From Bugulina stolonifera (lineage: Eukaryota > Bryozoa > Gymnolaemata > Cheilostomatida > Bugulidae), in contig OW285194.1 of assembly GCA_935421135.1 (NCBI GenBank), forward strand, positions 7,982,376-8,046,375: DNA of 64,000 nt, written 5' to 3'. Shown here piece by piece: positions 11,374 to 24,400 of this stretch; the first letter of the stretch is position 1, and every line of letters begins with the position of its first letter. Both the position numbers and the translations under genes were made by a program. The notes beneath the pieces were generated by a model that did not search any database, was not told the DNA's origin, and was given only the letters and a program-made list of their open reading frames with translations.

Positions 11374-11646
11374 GTAAGTACTATTATAATGTGATCACAC
11401 AGACTTGAATGTATTAACAATGTTCATGAATTCATGTAGAGGTGGAACAGGACAGCATCTTGAATTTGAGACGCTACTTCATAGAAGTTGGAGACGAGGC
11501 TGGGTTTTAGGATTCAAGTGATTTTTTCTAACCATTTTGGCAACTTTTGTATTTGCATATATTTTCAATCACTACTCCGTAAATTAGTTATGCTGTAGTT
11601 CTTGTGCTTGTTTTGTTATGCATTTCAATAAAGAATGAGTAGAAGA

Positions 11647-11870
11647 CTAGTGACTAGTCACTCTGGTCTTGCAGCAATGATGCAAGTTATCTGCAAGGAC
11701 ATGGGTTCGAGTCCTGCCAATGACCTGGAGGTTTACGTCCCAAAGAAGGTTTTCCCTTTGTGCCATGTCAAACTATAATAATATCCAGCTCTAGGAGCCG
11801 TGGTGGCCCCTCAACTAGCTCTGCTATTGGGCAGCCACGTTAAAAAATTGTGTTTGGCACCACGGATATT
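11647..11870 (+). repeat. tRNA-derived SINE, family 1, copy 2
   Basis: The body and B box (GGTTCGAGTCC) match the SINE at 662-905 in reverse orientation. The A-box end is degenerate or truncated (starts GACTAGTGACTAGTCACTCT). The 3' end runs into an ATT-rich tail after CACCACGGATATT. It lies in the presumed 5' UTR intron of the first PAN-PAN-FN3 gene. Confidence 0.8.
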
Positions 11871-13403
11871 ATTATTACTATTATTATTTAATATTTATAT
11901 AGAATAGAAGGTGATGATAGTGAAAAGATAAAATCTGTAAATGACAAATCTAACAACAGAACATAAAAGTTACTTGTAAATTCTCCCACACCCTTTAATG
12001 CTACTATAATATATTTAGACTTAAGGTTTCACCATCGAAGATGAGATGAAAGCATCTGATGTCTTACTGGGACTCCTCGGGCTGATGAGATATCAAGGTA
12101 CATATACTAAAGTTTACATGGCTGTGAAACACTGTAGCCTGTAACATGTAGTTAATTCAGACCGCCCAGATACTAAAGGTTTATTCAGCAACTCTATGGC
12201 CACCTTGCAGTTTTAGGAGGTACTTGTCAGATTCTAGAGGTGGGAAAGTGATTATAACAACGTCAAACAAATTACGTTCTTTTGCAGCCATCGAGTCGCA
12301 ACTTGATTGTGTGTGGAAAGAAGGCCGTGGGCAACTAATATCTGCTCTAGAGGATAATCTAGAAAAGTTATCTGCACCCGATGCTGAAACTTGTCAACGG
12401 AAATGTCTCCGGCAGACGACCTTCATATGCACTGGCTATAACTACATGTATCGTCCACCAAATAACGCAAGTGGAATAGCCCAAAATACAAGTTGTGAGT
12501 TGCTGGCAGAGAATAGAGATAGAGTGAGAGTTGTACAAGTACCAAACTTTACCTACGGTCTCCGACCCTTATGCAGTGGTGACTATAACCTCTACCGATA
12601 TTATTTCTTGTGCTTTATTAACAGAATATGTTGGATTTGTTAATAAAGTTCTGGTTTCTTTTATCATTTTGTATGAAAAAAGACACGATGTTTCAATTGA
12701 ATGCCTAGTGTTTAAAGAGGTTTACCCTACAAAGCTAGGTCAATATAATTGGTCAATTGGCTTAATATCATATTTCCTTTTTATACACTCAGGTATTTGG
12801 CTGCCCTGGCTGGAGAGGAGAGGTTTCAGATCTGGTCTTTTAGCTCGATATGATAACAACTCTTTAGCTAAATGCAAAAGAAAGTGTCACAGATATAGTG
12901 AAAATGGAAGAATATGCAGATTAATTGAACGGATGAAAGATAAAGTAGTCTGTAATCTGTATGAAACTAGACTTGAGTACGGGTCGTTTACTTCACAAGA
13001 TGACACAATCTACTTTGAAAGACCTGCTTGGTACTTAGGTAGGAGACTAGCTCATGGATGTGAATTCACACAGAATTGCATCAATGAGTTAGTCAGTTGA
13101 ATGCTATTGACTTTAAATACATGTGTAATATAAAAGGGCATGGGTAAGCTGGAATCACACTAATGACAGGTGCTTGTCAGGTGCTCACAAATCTTAGTAT
13201 CATGTCTCACAACTTCCACTGAATATTGTTGAATCAAATATCAGTATACCAATTATAATATTTCTGACAAAGAGTAAAACAGCTGGTTGAAGGGCACTTA
13301 TTTAAAGTTATCAAAGTGATTACCAGTAAGTTGTTGATATGTGATCCATTTGTTAGAAAATTGGTTTGAAACGGTGACTTCTTTATGTAGTTTGCTATTG
13401 ACT

Positions 13404-13417
13404 GGGGGGGGGGGGGG
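13404..13417 (+). repeat. Poly-G run (14 G)
   Basis: A mononucleotide run in intron 3 of the first PAN-PAN-FN3 gene. A similar run of 12 G interrupts a coding exon at 48721-48732. Confidence 0.9.
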
Positions 13418-14481
13418 AGAGAAGGAGTGTAAGATGGTTGGATTTGTGTTTGCAATAAACAATCCTTTTTACTTGCACTGGCTGACAATAATAATAATCT
13501 GGATGTACCCCTTAAATATACAATGTACATGTATAAATTCCATTTTATTAGCCTAAAACAGCAGCTGCTGTTCTCTAATTTATGTACATGTACAATACGT
13601 ATAACGTTTGTAAATTTATTATTGTTATGTAAATTTATTATTATTAAGTAAAAGTTAAAATGCATAACACTACTAAGATATTACTGAGCATTTACAGTTT
13701 TTGTTCAGTTCAGGCTTTGAGACAATTATCAGGCAGTATTTACTAAATACATACATTAATATACACATATTTGTCATGTATAGTGTTGAGACGTGAAACA
13801 GCGAAACCACACACTGTAGGCTATTCTAATTGGGTATATGATTGTATTACTACAGATTCCTCTACAGCTATAACAAAACAGAGCGAAAGGCTATATTGGA
13901 GGCACATCGAGATAAATAATATAAAGCATAGATTTCACAAAACGGAGGTTGTGGTCAGTGGTTACCTCGTAGGGTGGAAATTCCTTGGGAATCAATTGGA
14001 AAATTCTAAATTCTGTGAGACGAAGCTAACAGTAGTAAGGGAGATTACTCCAAACAACTACACAATTATAGCTGAACACATGTTGAAAGGCGGATACAAA
14101 TACAAAAGGCAGAGGTATGACTTATAAAATCTTTAGGTTGCTAATAAATGTGAACTGTTTTATGTAGCTTTCCATCTATAGTATGCATTAGATTCCATTT
14201 ACATAGAAACAATGTGCATTACAACTCAGGCTAGTGAAACTGAAGTGCAATTATTTATCAAAGAACCAAAATAAAATAATTTTTTGATTTTATTGAGTAT
14301 CATGCATCTAAATTTAGACCGACTCAAGTCGAGTTGATACACTCAGATAAAGAATATATTAGATTAAAAAAGGGCGACATGCTGACTTCAATGGCAATTC
14401 GGAGGACAAGACGTACAAACTGTGCAGAGCTAATAAAAGATGAGCTTGTACCTGAATTGGTTTTGATTGCATTTGTATCAG

Positions 14482-15343
14482 GTAAATATCTAATGCTAAC
14501 TGTATTGCCTATATTTCATTCATACTGAGAAGTTCCACATAAAAATGTAGTTGCGACAGGGTCGGAGAGTGGTCTATCGGCCCTCAACTTTACATGCATT
14601 AAGTGATAGTTAGGACTTTGACCGTGGGTCCGAGCTGTTTTTTTATACTTGTACCTTCATACATGTACATGTATGTACGATCCTAAGCTAGTTGCTATGA
14701 ATTTCAAATCTTCGAAGATTAACTTAGACTAAGAGATTCCTAGTTTAAAGAACCATAAGGTTGTGCATGTATATTGTTTTCTAAGGAACAACTAACTACA
14801 TGTAATACAGCAAAGTCATCTCACTTATATGGAACATGAAAATACATTATTTTGCAATTGCTTCCGGTGGAAGGCCGACCAGGGGGCCAACAAGGGGTCG
14901 GTCCTATGCAAAATTATTCATGATCCCAAAAGTACAAATAAGTTCTACTAGAAATCATAATAAATCAGGTGACTCGTAGGAAAAACACCATAAACTTGCC
15001 ATGACTATATTTAATACAACTACTGCCTTTTGGGCCTGTACAATACTCAGTGTTCGATGGGTCATCAGGAAAGATGACTCATGCATAGTGGCACATCTGA
15101 AGGTATGATATTAAAGTGTCAGCTCCGCATAAGATGGGTGAAGGCTAAAAGACATAAGACGAGTGTACACATGGTCGGCCTTCGGTCTCGGCACATAATG
15201 CGCTACGACTTGTAATATAAACGAAGGCACACATTACTAAGCACAAGATAATGGCTCATCACCACAGTGTGTCACAGAATAACAACTCCTAAATATTGCA
15301 TGTACTCCCATCGATGAAGATTTTTCTACTATTTGTTTTGTAG
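14482..15343 (+). other. Enlarged intron 5 with an inserted, less AT-rich segment
   Basis: This intron is 862 bases, against 170 bases in the paralog (24427-24596). The extra sequence includes GGAAGGCCGACC and GGTCGGCCTTCGG about 300 bases apart, which are partial inverted complements. That would suit an inserted mobile element. No coding frame or terminal repeat set is clear. Confidence 0.4.
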
Positions 15344-17729
15344 AATATTTGTCTTTGGAATCACCTCCCCTGGTTTATTACAATAGTTCACTAAACAGGA
15401 GCCAAGCATGGCTAACTATACCTGCCCCACCAGCAAGAGATGATAACTCTGTTATCTATGGGTATAAGATCATATGTGCAGAAGATCGCGAACTGTTAAA
15501 GAGATTCAGTTGTAACTTGTATGATGAGGTGGTGCCAGTTACGCAAAAACAAGTTTTGCTCACGTTTTCCAAAGAAATTGGTACGATATACATATCCCTT
15601 CAAGTTTGTCGAAACTTCAAAGGCAAAGAACTACTTGACCATGCATTTTCTCCAGTTACCATGTTTTGTCCCAGTAAGTAAAAGTGTTTACTAGCTGAAA
15701 CTGATAATAATTGAAAAATATCAACTAAATGAAATTTATTTTTTTATTTCGCAAAGTAGAACAAGCTGTTGGATAGCTAACTATTAATCAGGAGTTATAA
15801 ACATGTATCAAGTATCAAATAGATCTGTATTGTGCTCAGATTTGTTTTTTTGGTATTCAGTAAATCAACGTACATGTACTTGCCAGAAAATTAAAAAGAA
15901 AGTTAGCCAAAAGAAAAATCCTCCTGTATGACTGAAAAATAATTGTGATTTACGAAAAATGTTTTAATCGTATTTAGCGAGTCTGAAGTTACATGAAATT
16001 TTATTTTCTGCGATAAACTACTGTCCTCATTTGGGATTTAGATTCTGCAACCTAGCATGTACATGGATATACAAGTTCTGTCACTAGCCTTTGTAGAAGC
16101 AGCTTTAACATTTTAGGCAATGCCGAATTTCAGTGCATTTATTACAATAGTATCACACAATGACTGTATAATATAAACCATTGAGGGTAAGTATATTTTG
16201 GAGTCTGACTCTACAATTACTTGATTTGCAGATATATCAGTAGATATTCGCCAATTAAGCATTGAAGAGATATCTCGTACTAACAAGAAAGTCAATTTAT
16301 CTGTTGAATTCTCTCTACATTTAAAAGTGAGTAAGATGTACCCGCTACAGATATTAATGCACTTCTACATGCATGACTTATGCATTGTGATAAATACCTG
16401 GGGAGTTATCTTCTCTTAGGGTTGTTTTCCATATAAAGAAAATATCCATGAACGTGAAATTGAAATATAATAGAACATAATTTGTCTGTGTTGTCTGTGT
16501 GATAATAGGGCATGTTTATTGTCTGAACATTTAACATTTACATATCTTTACATTATTACATTTCAACACGACATGGTGCTATTTTTAGCCTGAGAATGTG
16601 ATTGGTTTAGTCTATTAAATTATGTCTTTATGTTTGAGAATGGGCGTGTTTTTTGGCATAAAATGTGCAAAATAATAAAATTTCACGTTTAATGTAGAAT
16701 GGAAAGGCATGTGTAGAAGGAATAAAGCTAAATGTTACTGGGTTTGAAGGAAAGTAAATAGCAGCAAATTCAACTAAATACACATACAGTCTAGCGCTTA
16801 GTCAAGGAGCAACCTATACTTTTCTAGTTTATGCCAAAAGGAATGATGGGCTAGAGATCAGAGCTCATAGCTTTAAATTTAGCGTCTCAGAAGGTTCGTG
16901 AGTAGAAACTAAGCTAAACAATCAATGATGGAAATGCATCACAAACATGGCCTATATTTGGTATTGCCAAGTCTCTTGCTAGAACTTGATTGGACCTCCC
17001 TCCTTTCTCTAGTATTCCTGCTGGGATTCAATGATTTTACCAGTAAAGAATAACGGGAGGATGTTCAAGTGTTCAACTGCAGTAATTTCGATAATTGCTG
17101 TTTGATTCTAAAACAATTTTGATTAATTAAAAACGTTTGGTCTTTTACAGTACATTGTATCAATGTTTCTTCATAGAACGTCAGCCTCTCCATATGACAA
17201 TCTTAACACAATCTTCATAAAATGTCAAACATGCTGCTAGGTTTTTATAATACATGTACAACATAGATGGGATCTCTGCGCTATACAAGTCAAAATCTGG
17301 TTCTGCATGTACATATTCTAACCAGGTCTCAGCTAACTTTTTCCATTATGTTTGGCTTGTATAAGTAAGAATCTCCAAACATGTCCGATTAATGAGACCC
17401 TCCCTGAGTGAGCAGTAGGCCAGACAGCGGTTTGAAGATACTCCAAGATGGCTAACAGCGTGTATATAATGAAAAATTTATTATTAATTGTTTGATTTGA
17501 ATGTTTGAATATTAGTATTATGTTTATTGTTTGGATAATTGTGAGAATGCTTGACCACAGGCTAAATCAATAATAATGCATGTCCAGCTAATAGCCTGAG
17601 TTTCCTTGTAGGAATTATTGACAGTTTTCTGTGGGGAGCGGCAATAGGAATATTCATGGCTTTACTCATAATATTAATAGCTACTAGTTTGATACGCTCT
17701 GCGCTTAGGAATCCACCTCGACCTCCTAG

Positions 17730-19472
17730 GTAAGAAATATGATTTTTTTCTTGAAAAAATAGGGCGTGGATATGACATGTCCGTCCCCTAGATGGCTGGC
17801 ATAATTCTTCCAAACATACACTTTCAAATGAATTACATGCTCATGAACTGAAGCTTCAAATTCTATAATCTTCGTAAAATTTCTATATACAAAAATTGCT
17901 AACGATGTTTGACATGGCTAAGTAGATTAAGTGTGAAGTACCATGTTATAAATTCACGATCAAAATTAATAAAATGTAAATAGTTTGATTTACATGTATT
18001 ATTCACCTTCACCTTCAGTCACAAAGCCCTACACTCCAACACCCTGTCAACACCCTGTCATGCTCTGGAAGCTTATGCTTGATGTTTTGCTCAAAAATTT
18101 GCTTTCATTGCATTTCGACTGAAGCCTACTACATTCTACACATATAAAATCGAAGAGCATAAATACGCAGCAAATACATCTATAGGTTTACACTATTATT
18201 AAGTTTGTTCTCAACTGTCTGGCAAACACACAAATGAATGCATATACATGTACATGTCTATGTATGCGTATACGCATTAGCAGTACTAACAGTGAGTTGC
18301 ATTCTACACTTTCACGTTTTAAACTTATTACACGTACTGTACCTGCATCACTTACAATATACATGTACCTACTACTAGTCTTCTGATTGTCCATCCTGTG
18401 CAATTTACTTACATAATTATACATGTACTATTTACTTTTATTGCTTGCTTACATGTATACTAAGTTTTCACTCATGAAATTATGTATATGCTACAGTACC
18501 AGGCACAGGGCAAGACTCTGTTGTGATCATTAACAAACTGTTATTACATAGTATGTATAACTTCATGCCAGTCATACACATCCAAGAGGAATCCTACACT
18601 TTGTAACTTCATGCTGTGTAACTGCTAGCGGAGAGAAGAGGGAAGAGCAGAAAAGTGAAAGTATAGCTACTAGTTGGAGATGAATACCTATAGAGAGCAC
18701 TCTAATTCTGTTGATGTATGGGTGTGGTTCTGGACATACTACAAGCTGGTTCCCACAAAATTGACTTAAGCTATTATGTGTATGAGTACTAGTGTGTTAA
18801 ATCGGTACTGTAATTTAAGTTGAATTTGTGAATTATTTCTGTTTGAGTGGAACAATACAAAAAGATATGTGTGAAACACTGCAAACAAGAAGAAAATATT
18901 TTAGGAGTACTAGATGAATGTATGTGGGATATTCTATGATATAAAGGTGGCTTTACTACCTTCACATATTTGACAAAACCTGTTACCAGTTGGGTAAATG
19001 TCTTCACTTATGCTGAACTGAACTGTTCTCACAGCAGAGGTTGGATAAGGGAAGGACTGGTGAAACTTTGCAAGATCTAATTTTATGATTTTCTGGCTGT
19101 GCCCAGGTCCGCAGTATCTACTGCTAGCAGATGTCTCAGAGGTGAGATGGAATTGAACGATTCTCCAAGGCCAGTCAGCATTTATCTGTACCTGGGTGAC
19201 AATTACAGTTCATCAATTGCTAGATTTGAAAGGGGTGGCTCATGAGTCCAACCGTAGGCTCCTTCCTGAAATTAGGTCTGACAGGCTATTACTTCATGCC
19301 TGACCTCCAGAGCCCATCCACATCACCAGGTTACTTGCACTAGTGCTCAGGTGTGCCTAAACCTCCTCAACACATTTACCTGCAGTGTGGAGCTGAATTG
19401 CTCTAACAATGTATTCCACAGCTCCTGCCCATTAGGGTGCGGAATTTTAAACACCCTACGCTCTCTCATCAG
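17730..19472 (+). other. Long last intron or intergenic stretch
   Basis: The stretch lies between the membrane-helix exon and a tentative terminal exon. It is AT-rich and contains TACATG-type microsatellite pieces near 18245-18260. A block at 19040-19440 of more even composition may be an old repeat. No domain-bearing frame was recognised. Confidence 0.45.
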
Positions 19473-19518
19473 CTTTTCTTCTGAGGCTGCGTATCACTAT
19501 TCAACTCTAACAAACTGA
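19473..19518 (+). other. Tentative terminal (cytoplasmic tail) exon of PAN-PAN-FN3 copy 1
   Basis: After CTCATCAG the frame reads C-TTT-TCT-TCT-GAG onward, giving FSSEAAYHYSTLTN and a stop. It enters in phase 2, as the preceding exon requires. It resembles the tail of the second copy (PSSEEQETAYWESTYSYN), since both have SSE, AY and ST. It also resembles EAAYHW in the lectin exon at nucleotide level, so it could be chance or a decayed lectin piece. An AATAAA follows at 19779. Confidence 0.35.
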
Positions 19519-20180
19519 CAACAGGTAATTGCAGTTGTCTCCACCCTACATTTGTGTTGAACAGACTTTTACCCATATTAACCATAGAACAAGCTACAAG
19601 ACTGCATACTATATAGAGTGTGCATAAGAGGTAGTAGTGCCAAGCTGCATTTTGGTACTGAGATCTAGAGAAACTGAGAAACATCCAGGTTCTTTCATGT
19701 GTTCACTCTGAGCGCCATTCTGTTCTGATTAAGACATCTTATAATTCGGAGTTTGTCCTAATACTTTATATAATAACAATAAATCTACAGCAGAACACAT
19801 TCTCATTTCAGGGGTGGAATAGTAAGATAAGAATCACAAGAAGCTTGTGTCATTTGATAAAAATCTAAGATGTGAAATCGTGTTCAATATTCAAGGAGCA
19901 GTTTGTAATCCTGATATCAGGCACCTGACCTAAAAGTTCAGTCCTTTACAATCAATTATATGCTATTAGTTCTTATAAATAAAATATGTCTTAGATTATG
20001 TGCATCCTTCTGGAGTTACAAGAGTTACCTCCTAGGATATCTGTGAATTAGTGTACATCTGACATCATTGCATCGTGAGGTCATAAAAGAAAAATTAAGT
20101 ATCTATTTCACCATCAAACTAATGGTTTCCTACTGGCACATTGTTCCATATTAGGTAGACAACAGAGTACAACAATGGAG

Positions 20181-20309
20181 TATAAAAGTATTTATTGCAG
20201 TTAATTATAGGCTCATACACTAAGACAAAAAAAGAAAACTTTTTTGCATTGTTTTACTCAAAGTTATTGTTGTTTTACCTAGACAGGCTAGAAATCTCAA
20301 TATCATAAT
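20181..20309 (+). promoter_or_regulatory. TATA box and presumed 5' non-coding exon of PAN-PAN-FN3 copy 2
   Basis: TATAAAAG is at 20181-20188. A donor AAT|GTAAGT at 20309-20310 would end a 5' UTR exon of about 100 bases. The first coding exon has an acceptor-like CCCAG a few bases before its ATG at 21423. The block is conserved upstream of the first copy, apart from the TATA box itself. Confidence 0.45.
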
Positions 20310-21032
20310 GTAAGTATTATTATAATTTTCTCACACAAACTTGTATAAACATTCATGTAAGCCAACATGTGAATCTTAGCTTATCAGCAATAGCAGGTGC
20401 AAAACAGTGCACTGCTGCACCAGGAAACCAGTGGGCATCAGAACATTTTAATATGAACAATGCAGAGGTCGGACTACCAAAATTGACATTATCATTCTTT
20501 GTACTGGTATTTAGTGTCTGACTACCTACGCATTGGTCATGTAGAAAAAATTATTGCATTTCAGCTAGCAGCTTTGCAGGTGTTTTTATATCATAAGGAT
20601 GTCTTAACATGCATGTAGGTAAGTAACTAAGTGTACATGTACAGGACTTATATTTTCTTGAGACACACAAATGAGATACCGATGATTCAATACATAGCTT
20701 CATAGCACAATATGTACATGATTATAAAGAGAGTGACGGATTGTCTTCGGTCAAAATGCTTTTATCACAGAAATCAGTTAATTCTTTGAAGTCGATCATT
20801 AGAATAGCACATTAGTCTGTGATATTTCAAATCTGAGACTACTGACTCCAGATACCGGATCATGTGAATGAGGCGTGTGAGGTATTTCAAGCGTCTGCAG
20901 AAGTAGATTCCTAGCCAGCTTTTGCAGATAATCGGTGAAGCAACTCCTATTTTTTCTAATTTGTGCTAGTGTTTCCATAACCTCTGACAAGATAAGACAA
21001 TTACGACCAGTTATAACTTATTAAGACATTAC

Positions 21033-21217
21033 ATTGATGCAATATTGATGCAATATTGATGCAATATTGATGCAATATTGATGCAATATTGATGCAATAT
21101 TGATGCAATATTGATGCAATATTGATGCAATATTGATGCAATATTGATGCAATATTGATGCAATATTGATGCAATATTGATGCAATATTGATGCAATATT
21201 GATGCAATATTGATGCG
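21033..21217 (+). repeat. 11-bp minisatellite (ATTGATGCAAT), about 17 copies
   Basis: Almost perfect head-to-tail copies of ATTGATGCAAT. The array lies in the presumed 5' UTR intron of the second PAN-PAN-FN3 gene, about 200 bases before the start codon. The uniformity of the units indicates recent expansion. Confidence 0.95.
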
Positions 21218-21422
21218 ATATACTATTTTAATGTAAATAAAAGAATTACATGTACAAGTGTATAAGAGTATATTATTGTGCTCAGCAATTTTCTATGAAA
21301 AAGCAGTACAATCTAATAAACAGCTTGCAAAATCTTTCTGAGATCAAATTTCAAGATAATATGCTAAAATCAAAAGTTTAATTTATTTTGCCCAGAGTCG
21401 AAGTTTGACCATCAAAGAGAAT

Positions 21423-24400
21423 ATGGGAGGATACGATGTGTTTTTGAGACTTCTCTTTCTCTTTCTGATGAAATATCAAGGTACTAGCTACTACATGGTT
21501 GTGTAGTACTGTTATACATAACTACATACTAAGCTGTACTGTCCCTGTGAAAGTTCAGTTACTATATTAATATCTATATGTAGCAGTGTACATGTTGTAC
21601 AATAGTTGTATGTAATAGTTGGGTAGAGTAGGAGAGAGTAGAAGTGTACTATCATGTAGTAAATACAGGCAGCTGAGATGATGAAGATTTATTCAATAAC
21701 ACCATGGCCACTTTGGAATGTTTCAAGCATATCTGCCAAGGAGCAAGAGCAAATGATCCAAACTAGTTTGATCAAAATCCCTGTAGCAGTGCTACATGTA
21801 CATTTAGCTACTTTGGGAATTGTTTGAGTGTACACTGTACTATATTATTCAATTAAAACTTATTTCTCAACAAGTTTTAAATTATTCATTTTAGTGCTAC
21901 TTAGTGGCTTCGAAAATTTTTTCTTCTATGTAAATTATTTATTTTGGTTGTTTAAGGTATTTTATGAGGTTTGATAGCATTTTCATCATAGATAAAAATC
22001 AAGATGGATAGAAAATTAATAGGAAAAAACACAAAATAAGGGGATCCTGACAAAATATGGACACTTGGCAATGTGATTTTGAGACTTTTATCCGATTCTA
22101 AAGATGTATATTCTTTAGCTGTAGTTGAGACACGACTTAACTGTTGGTGGAAAATAGGTCAAGGGCAACTGATATCTGTTCTGAAAGATCATGTGGGAGA
22201 TACATATGTACCAGCACCAGATGACTATGCTTGTGAACAGGAATATCTCCGGCAGACATCTTTTATATGCACTGGCTACAATTATCGCCCTCCATTTGAC
22301 ATAATGGGGATATCCCAAGAAGGCGTATGTGAGTTACTGGCAGAACATAGAGATGGACTGAGAGTCATAAATGTGCCATACTTCTCCCACAGGCTGCGAC
22401 CCCTATGCAGTGGTGATTATGAACTCTATATTTTATGTGTTATTACCAGAACATATTGACACCATTCTGACGTTTTTTTGTCATTTTATGACAAGACAAG
22501 TGCTTGCCTGTTGAACACTGCTCCATGTCAACCAATGCTATTTCGAAGAGGTCTAACGCTTCAATTAGATGTTTGGTGTTTAGAAACATCTGTTTCCTAA
22601 ATGGAATAAATTCCACGTTGGCTTGATATTACTCAATTTTTATGACTCAGGTATTTGGCTGCCTTGGCTTCAAAGTAGAGGCTTTGGATCTGGACTTTTG
22701 GCTCAACGCGGTGAAAGCCCATTGAAAAAGTGCAAAGAGTGGTGTTACAGATACTACAGTGAACAAGGAAAAACTTGCAGATTAATTGAACGGATGAAAG
22801 ATAAAGCAGTCTGCAATCTGTATGAAACTAGACTTGAGTACGGGTCATCTAGCTCACGTAACAACAGAGTCTATTTTGAAAGACCTAGTTGGTACTTAGG
22901 TATGAGACTTGTTGACTCTACAGATCATTTAGCCATCAGCTATCTACCAAAATCAATGTTCATGAGACAGACTAGTGATATAAATAATGTCAATTCCATT
23001 AGCTTTTCTCTCTGCAGTCATGTACAATAGCAAAATTTGGTGTTTTCGCAGCCTAAATTTCAGGCACAGGCCAATTCTTGCAAAAATATCTTCTGGCGCA
23101 CATCAATCACAAAGTCGCGAACACACTGGCCCATGCCAAAAGCAAAATCCCCATTTTAATTTGAAAAACCCAGCTGTGCCGATGAGCTAGTCAAGCAATA
23201 TCCCAGGCAAATAGTCATTTGGGCCTAGGCCGGACGGTCACCTGTGAACCTTTGTTTGAGACCCCGGTCGGTCCAGGAGGTCACGAAGACACCGAAATTT
23301 ACATGCCTACTAAAATTTAAAAGTTAATATGAATAAAGCTACGTCTAGACTACATGACTGCATGACCGATTTTTTACCGCTACTGTTCAGCTTCATGATT
23401 TAGGAAAATTGTCAGCCAGTATGTACTATACAATGTTACATGCATTAATACACATACTTATTATTTATTGCCGAGAAATAAAACAGGGAAACAGTACACT
23501 GTATGTTAATTGAATATAATCTTACATTATTTCAGATTCCTCAACAGCTGTAACAAGACAGAAGGAAAGGCAAAATTTGACATACATCGAGATAAATAAT
23601 GTAAAGCATAAATTTCACAAAACAGAGATTGTGGTCAGTGGCTACCTAGTCGGGTGGAAGTTTTATAGAAATCAATTGAAAACTTCTAAATACTGTGACA
23701 CAACGTTAGCAGTAGTAAGGGAGATTACTCCGAACAACTACACAGTTATAGCTGAACATATGTTGGAGGGCAACTACCAGTTTAATCAGCATATGTAAGA
23801 CCTTTAAGATGTAAAATCTAAAAATAATTGTGGAATGCTTGATACAATGTCCTACCTAAAGTCAGACAGCTATGCTAGAGACTTATGCTAATTACAATGC
23901 ACATGTACTCGCATGTTATAAACGTGGGCTGATAGAGTTGAAGTGCAGTCAGTTACAATGTACATTTCAATAACCTCTTTATTACACCAAAGAATTGTTG
24001 GTTTCTATGTATATAAACATACCATGTATTGCTGTACAAAGTGAGACCAAAATATTGCCAGGGATGTTAAACTTCGAGTCATGTTTAGCATTTTTGCAGC
24101 AAGATATAAGGTTTTTCACTACATCCATACCCCTGATGTTTCTAGCAATTACATGTAGAAGCTGACAAGAAGGCTTCAAATTGCAGTTAGTTATGACTGA
24201 ACCAATAGCTGCAGCTTACTAATTGCTAATTGCGCCTGTAATTTTAGACCTGCTATAGTAGAGCTGATAACTCCAGATGGAGATCATGCCAGATTAAAGA
24301 AGGGAGACATGCTGACTTCAGTAACCAGTCGAACACCAGATGTAAACTGTACCGAATTGATACGGAATGAGCTTGTGTCAGAATCAGTTTTTACGAATAT

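Larger units (their letters stand above)
12046..19518 (+). pseudogene. PAN-PAN-FN3 type I membrane protein gene, copy 1, interrupted by a stop in exon 8
   Basis: Exons are 12046-12097 (signal peptide MKASDVLLGLLGLMRYQ), 12288-12578 (PAN 1), 12793-13038 (PAN 2), 13856-14114 and 14318-14481 (unassigned region), 15344-15673 (FN3-like), 16232-16326 with 16698-16893 (second FN3-like), 17612-17729 (membrane helix) and a tentative last exon 19473-19518. Phases 1,1,1,2,1,1,0,1,2 match the second copy at every junction. Exon 8 has an in-frame TAA at 16755-16757 where the paralog has TAT. The product would be 498 residues without membrane anchor, and the mRNA should be open to nonsense-mediated decay. 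Everything downstream of the stop is still open and alignable, so the lesion is recent, allelic, or tolerated as a secreted form. Intron 5 (862 nt) carries about 690 bases of inserted GC-richer sequence absent from the paralog. A two-codon upstream ATG at 12041 overlaps the start. Confidence 0.7.

Noticed and set aside
13234..13665. 143-codon minus-strand open frame
   Set aside because: It lies in intron 3 of receptor copy 1, crosses the poly-G run as a proline run, and has no counterpart in the paralogous intron.
19400..19480. Minus-strand frame resembling the end of a retroelement protein (ELWNTLLEQF)
   Set aside because: Only a short resemblance without flanking reverse-transcriptase motifs.
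21001..21207. Repeat-encoded frame on the minus strand
   Set aside because: It comes only from the 11-bp minisatellite.
21033..21217. CRISPR-like regular repeat
   Set aside because: Units are contiguous with no unique spacers, and the genome is a spliced eukaryotic one. The 43914, 55611 and 25549 arrays fail for the same reason.
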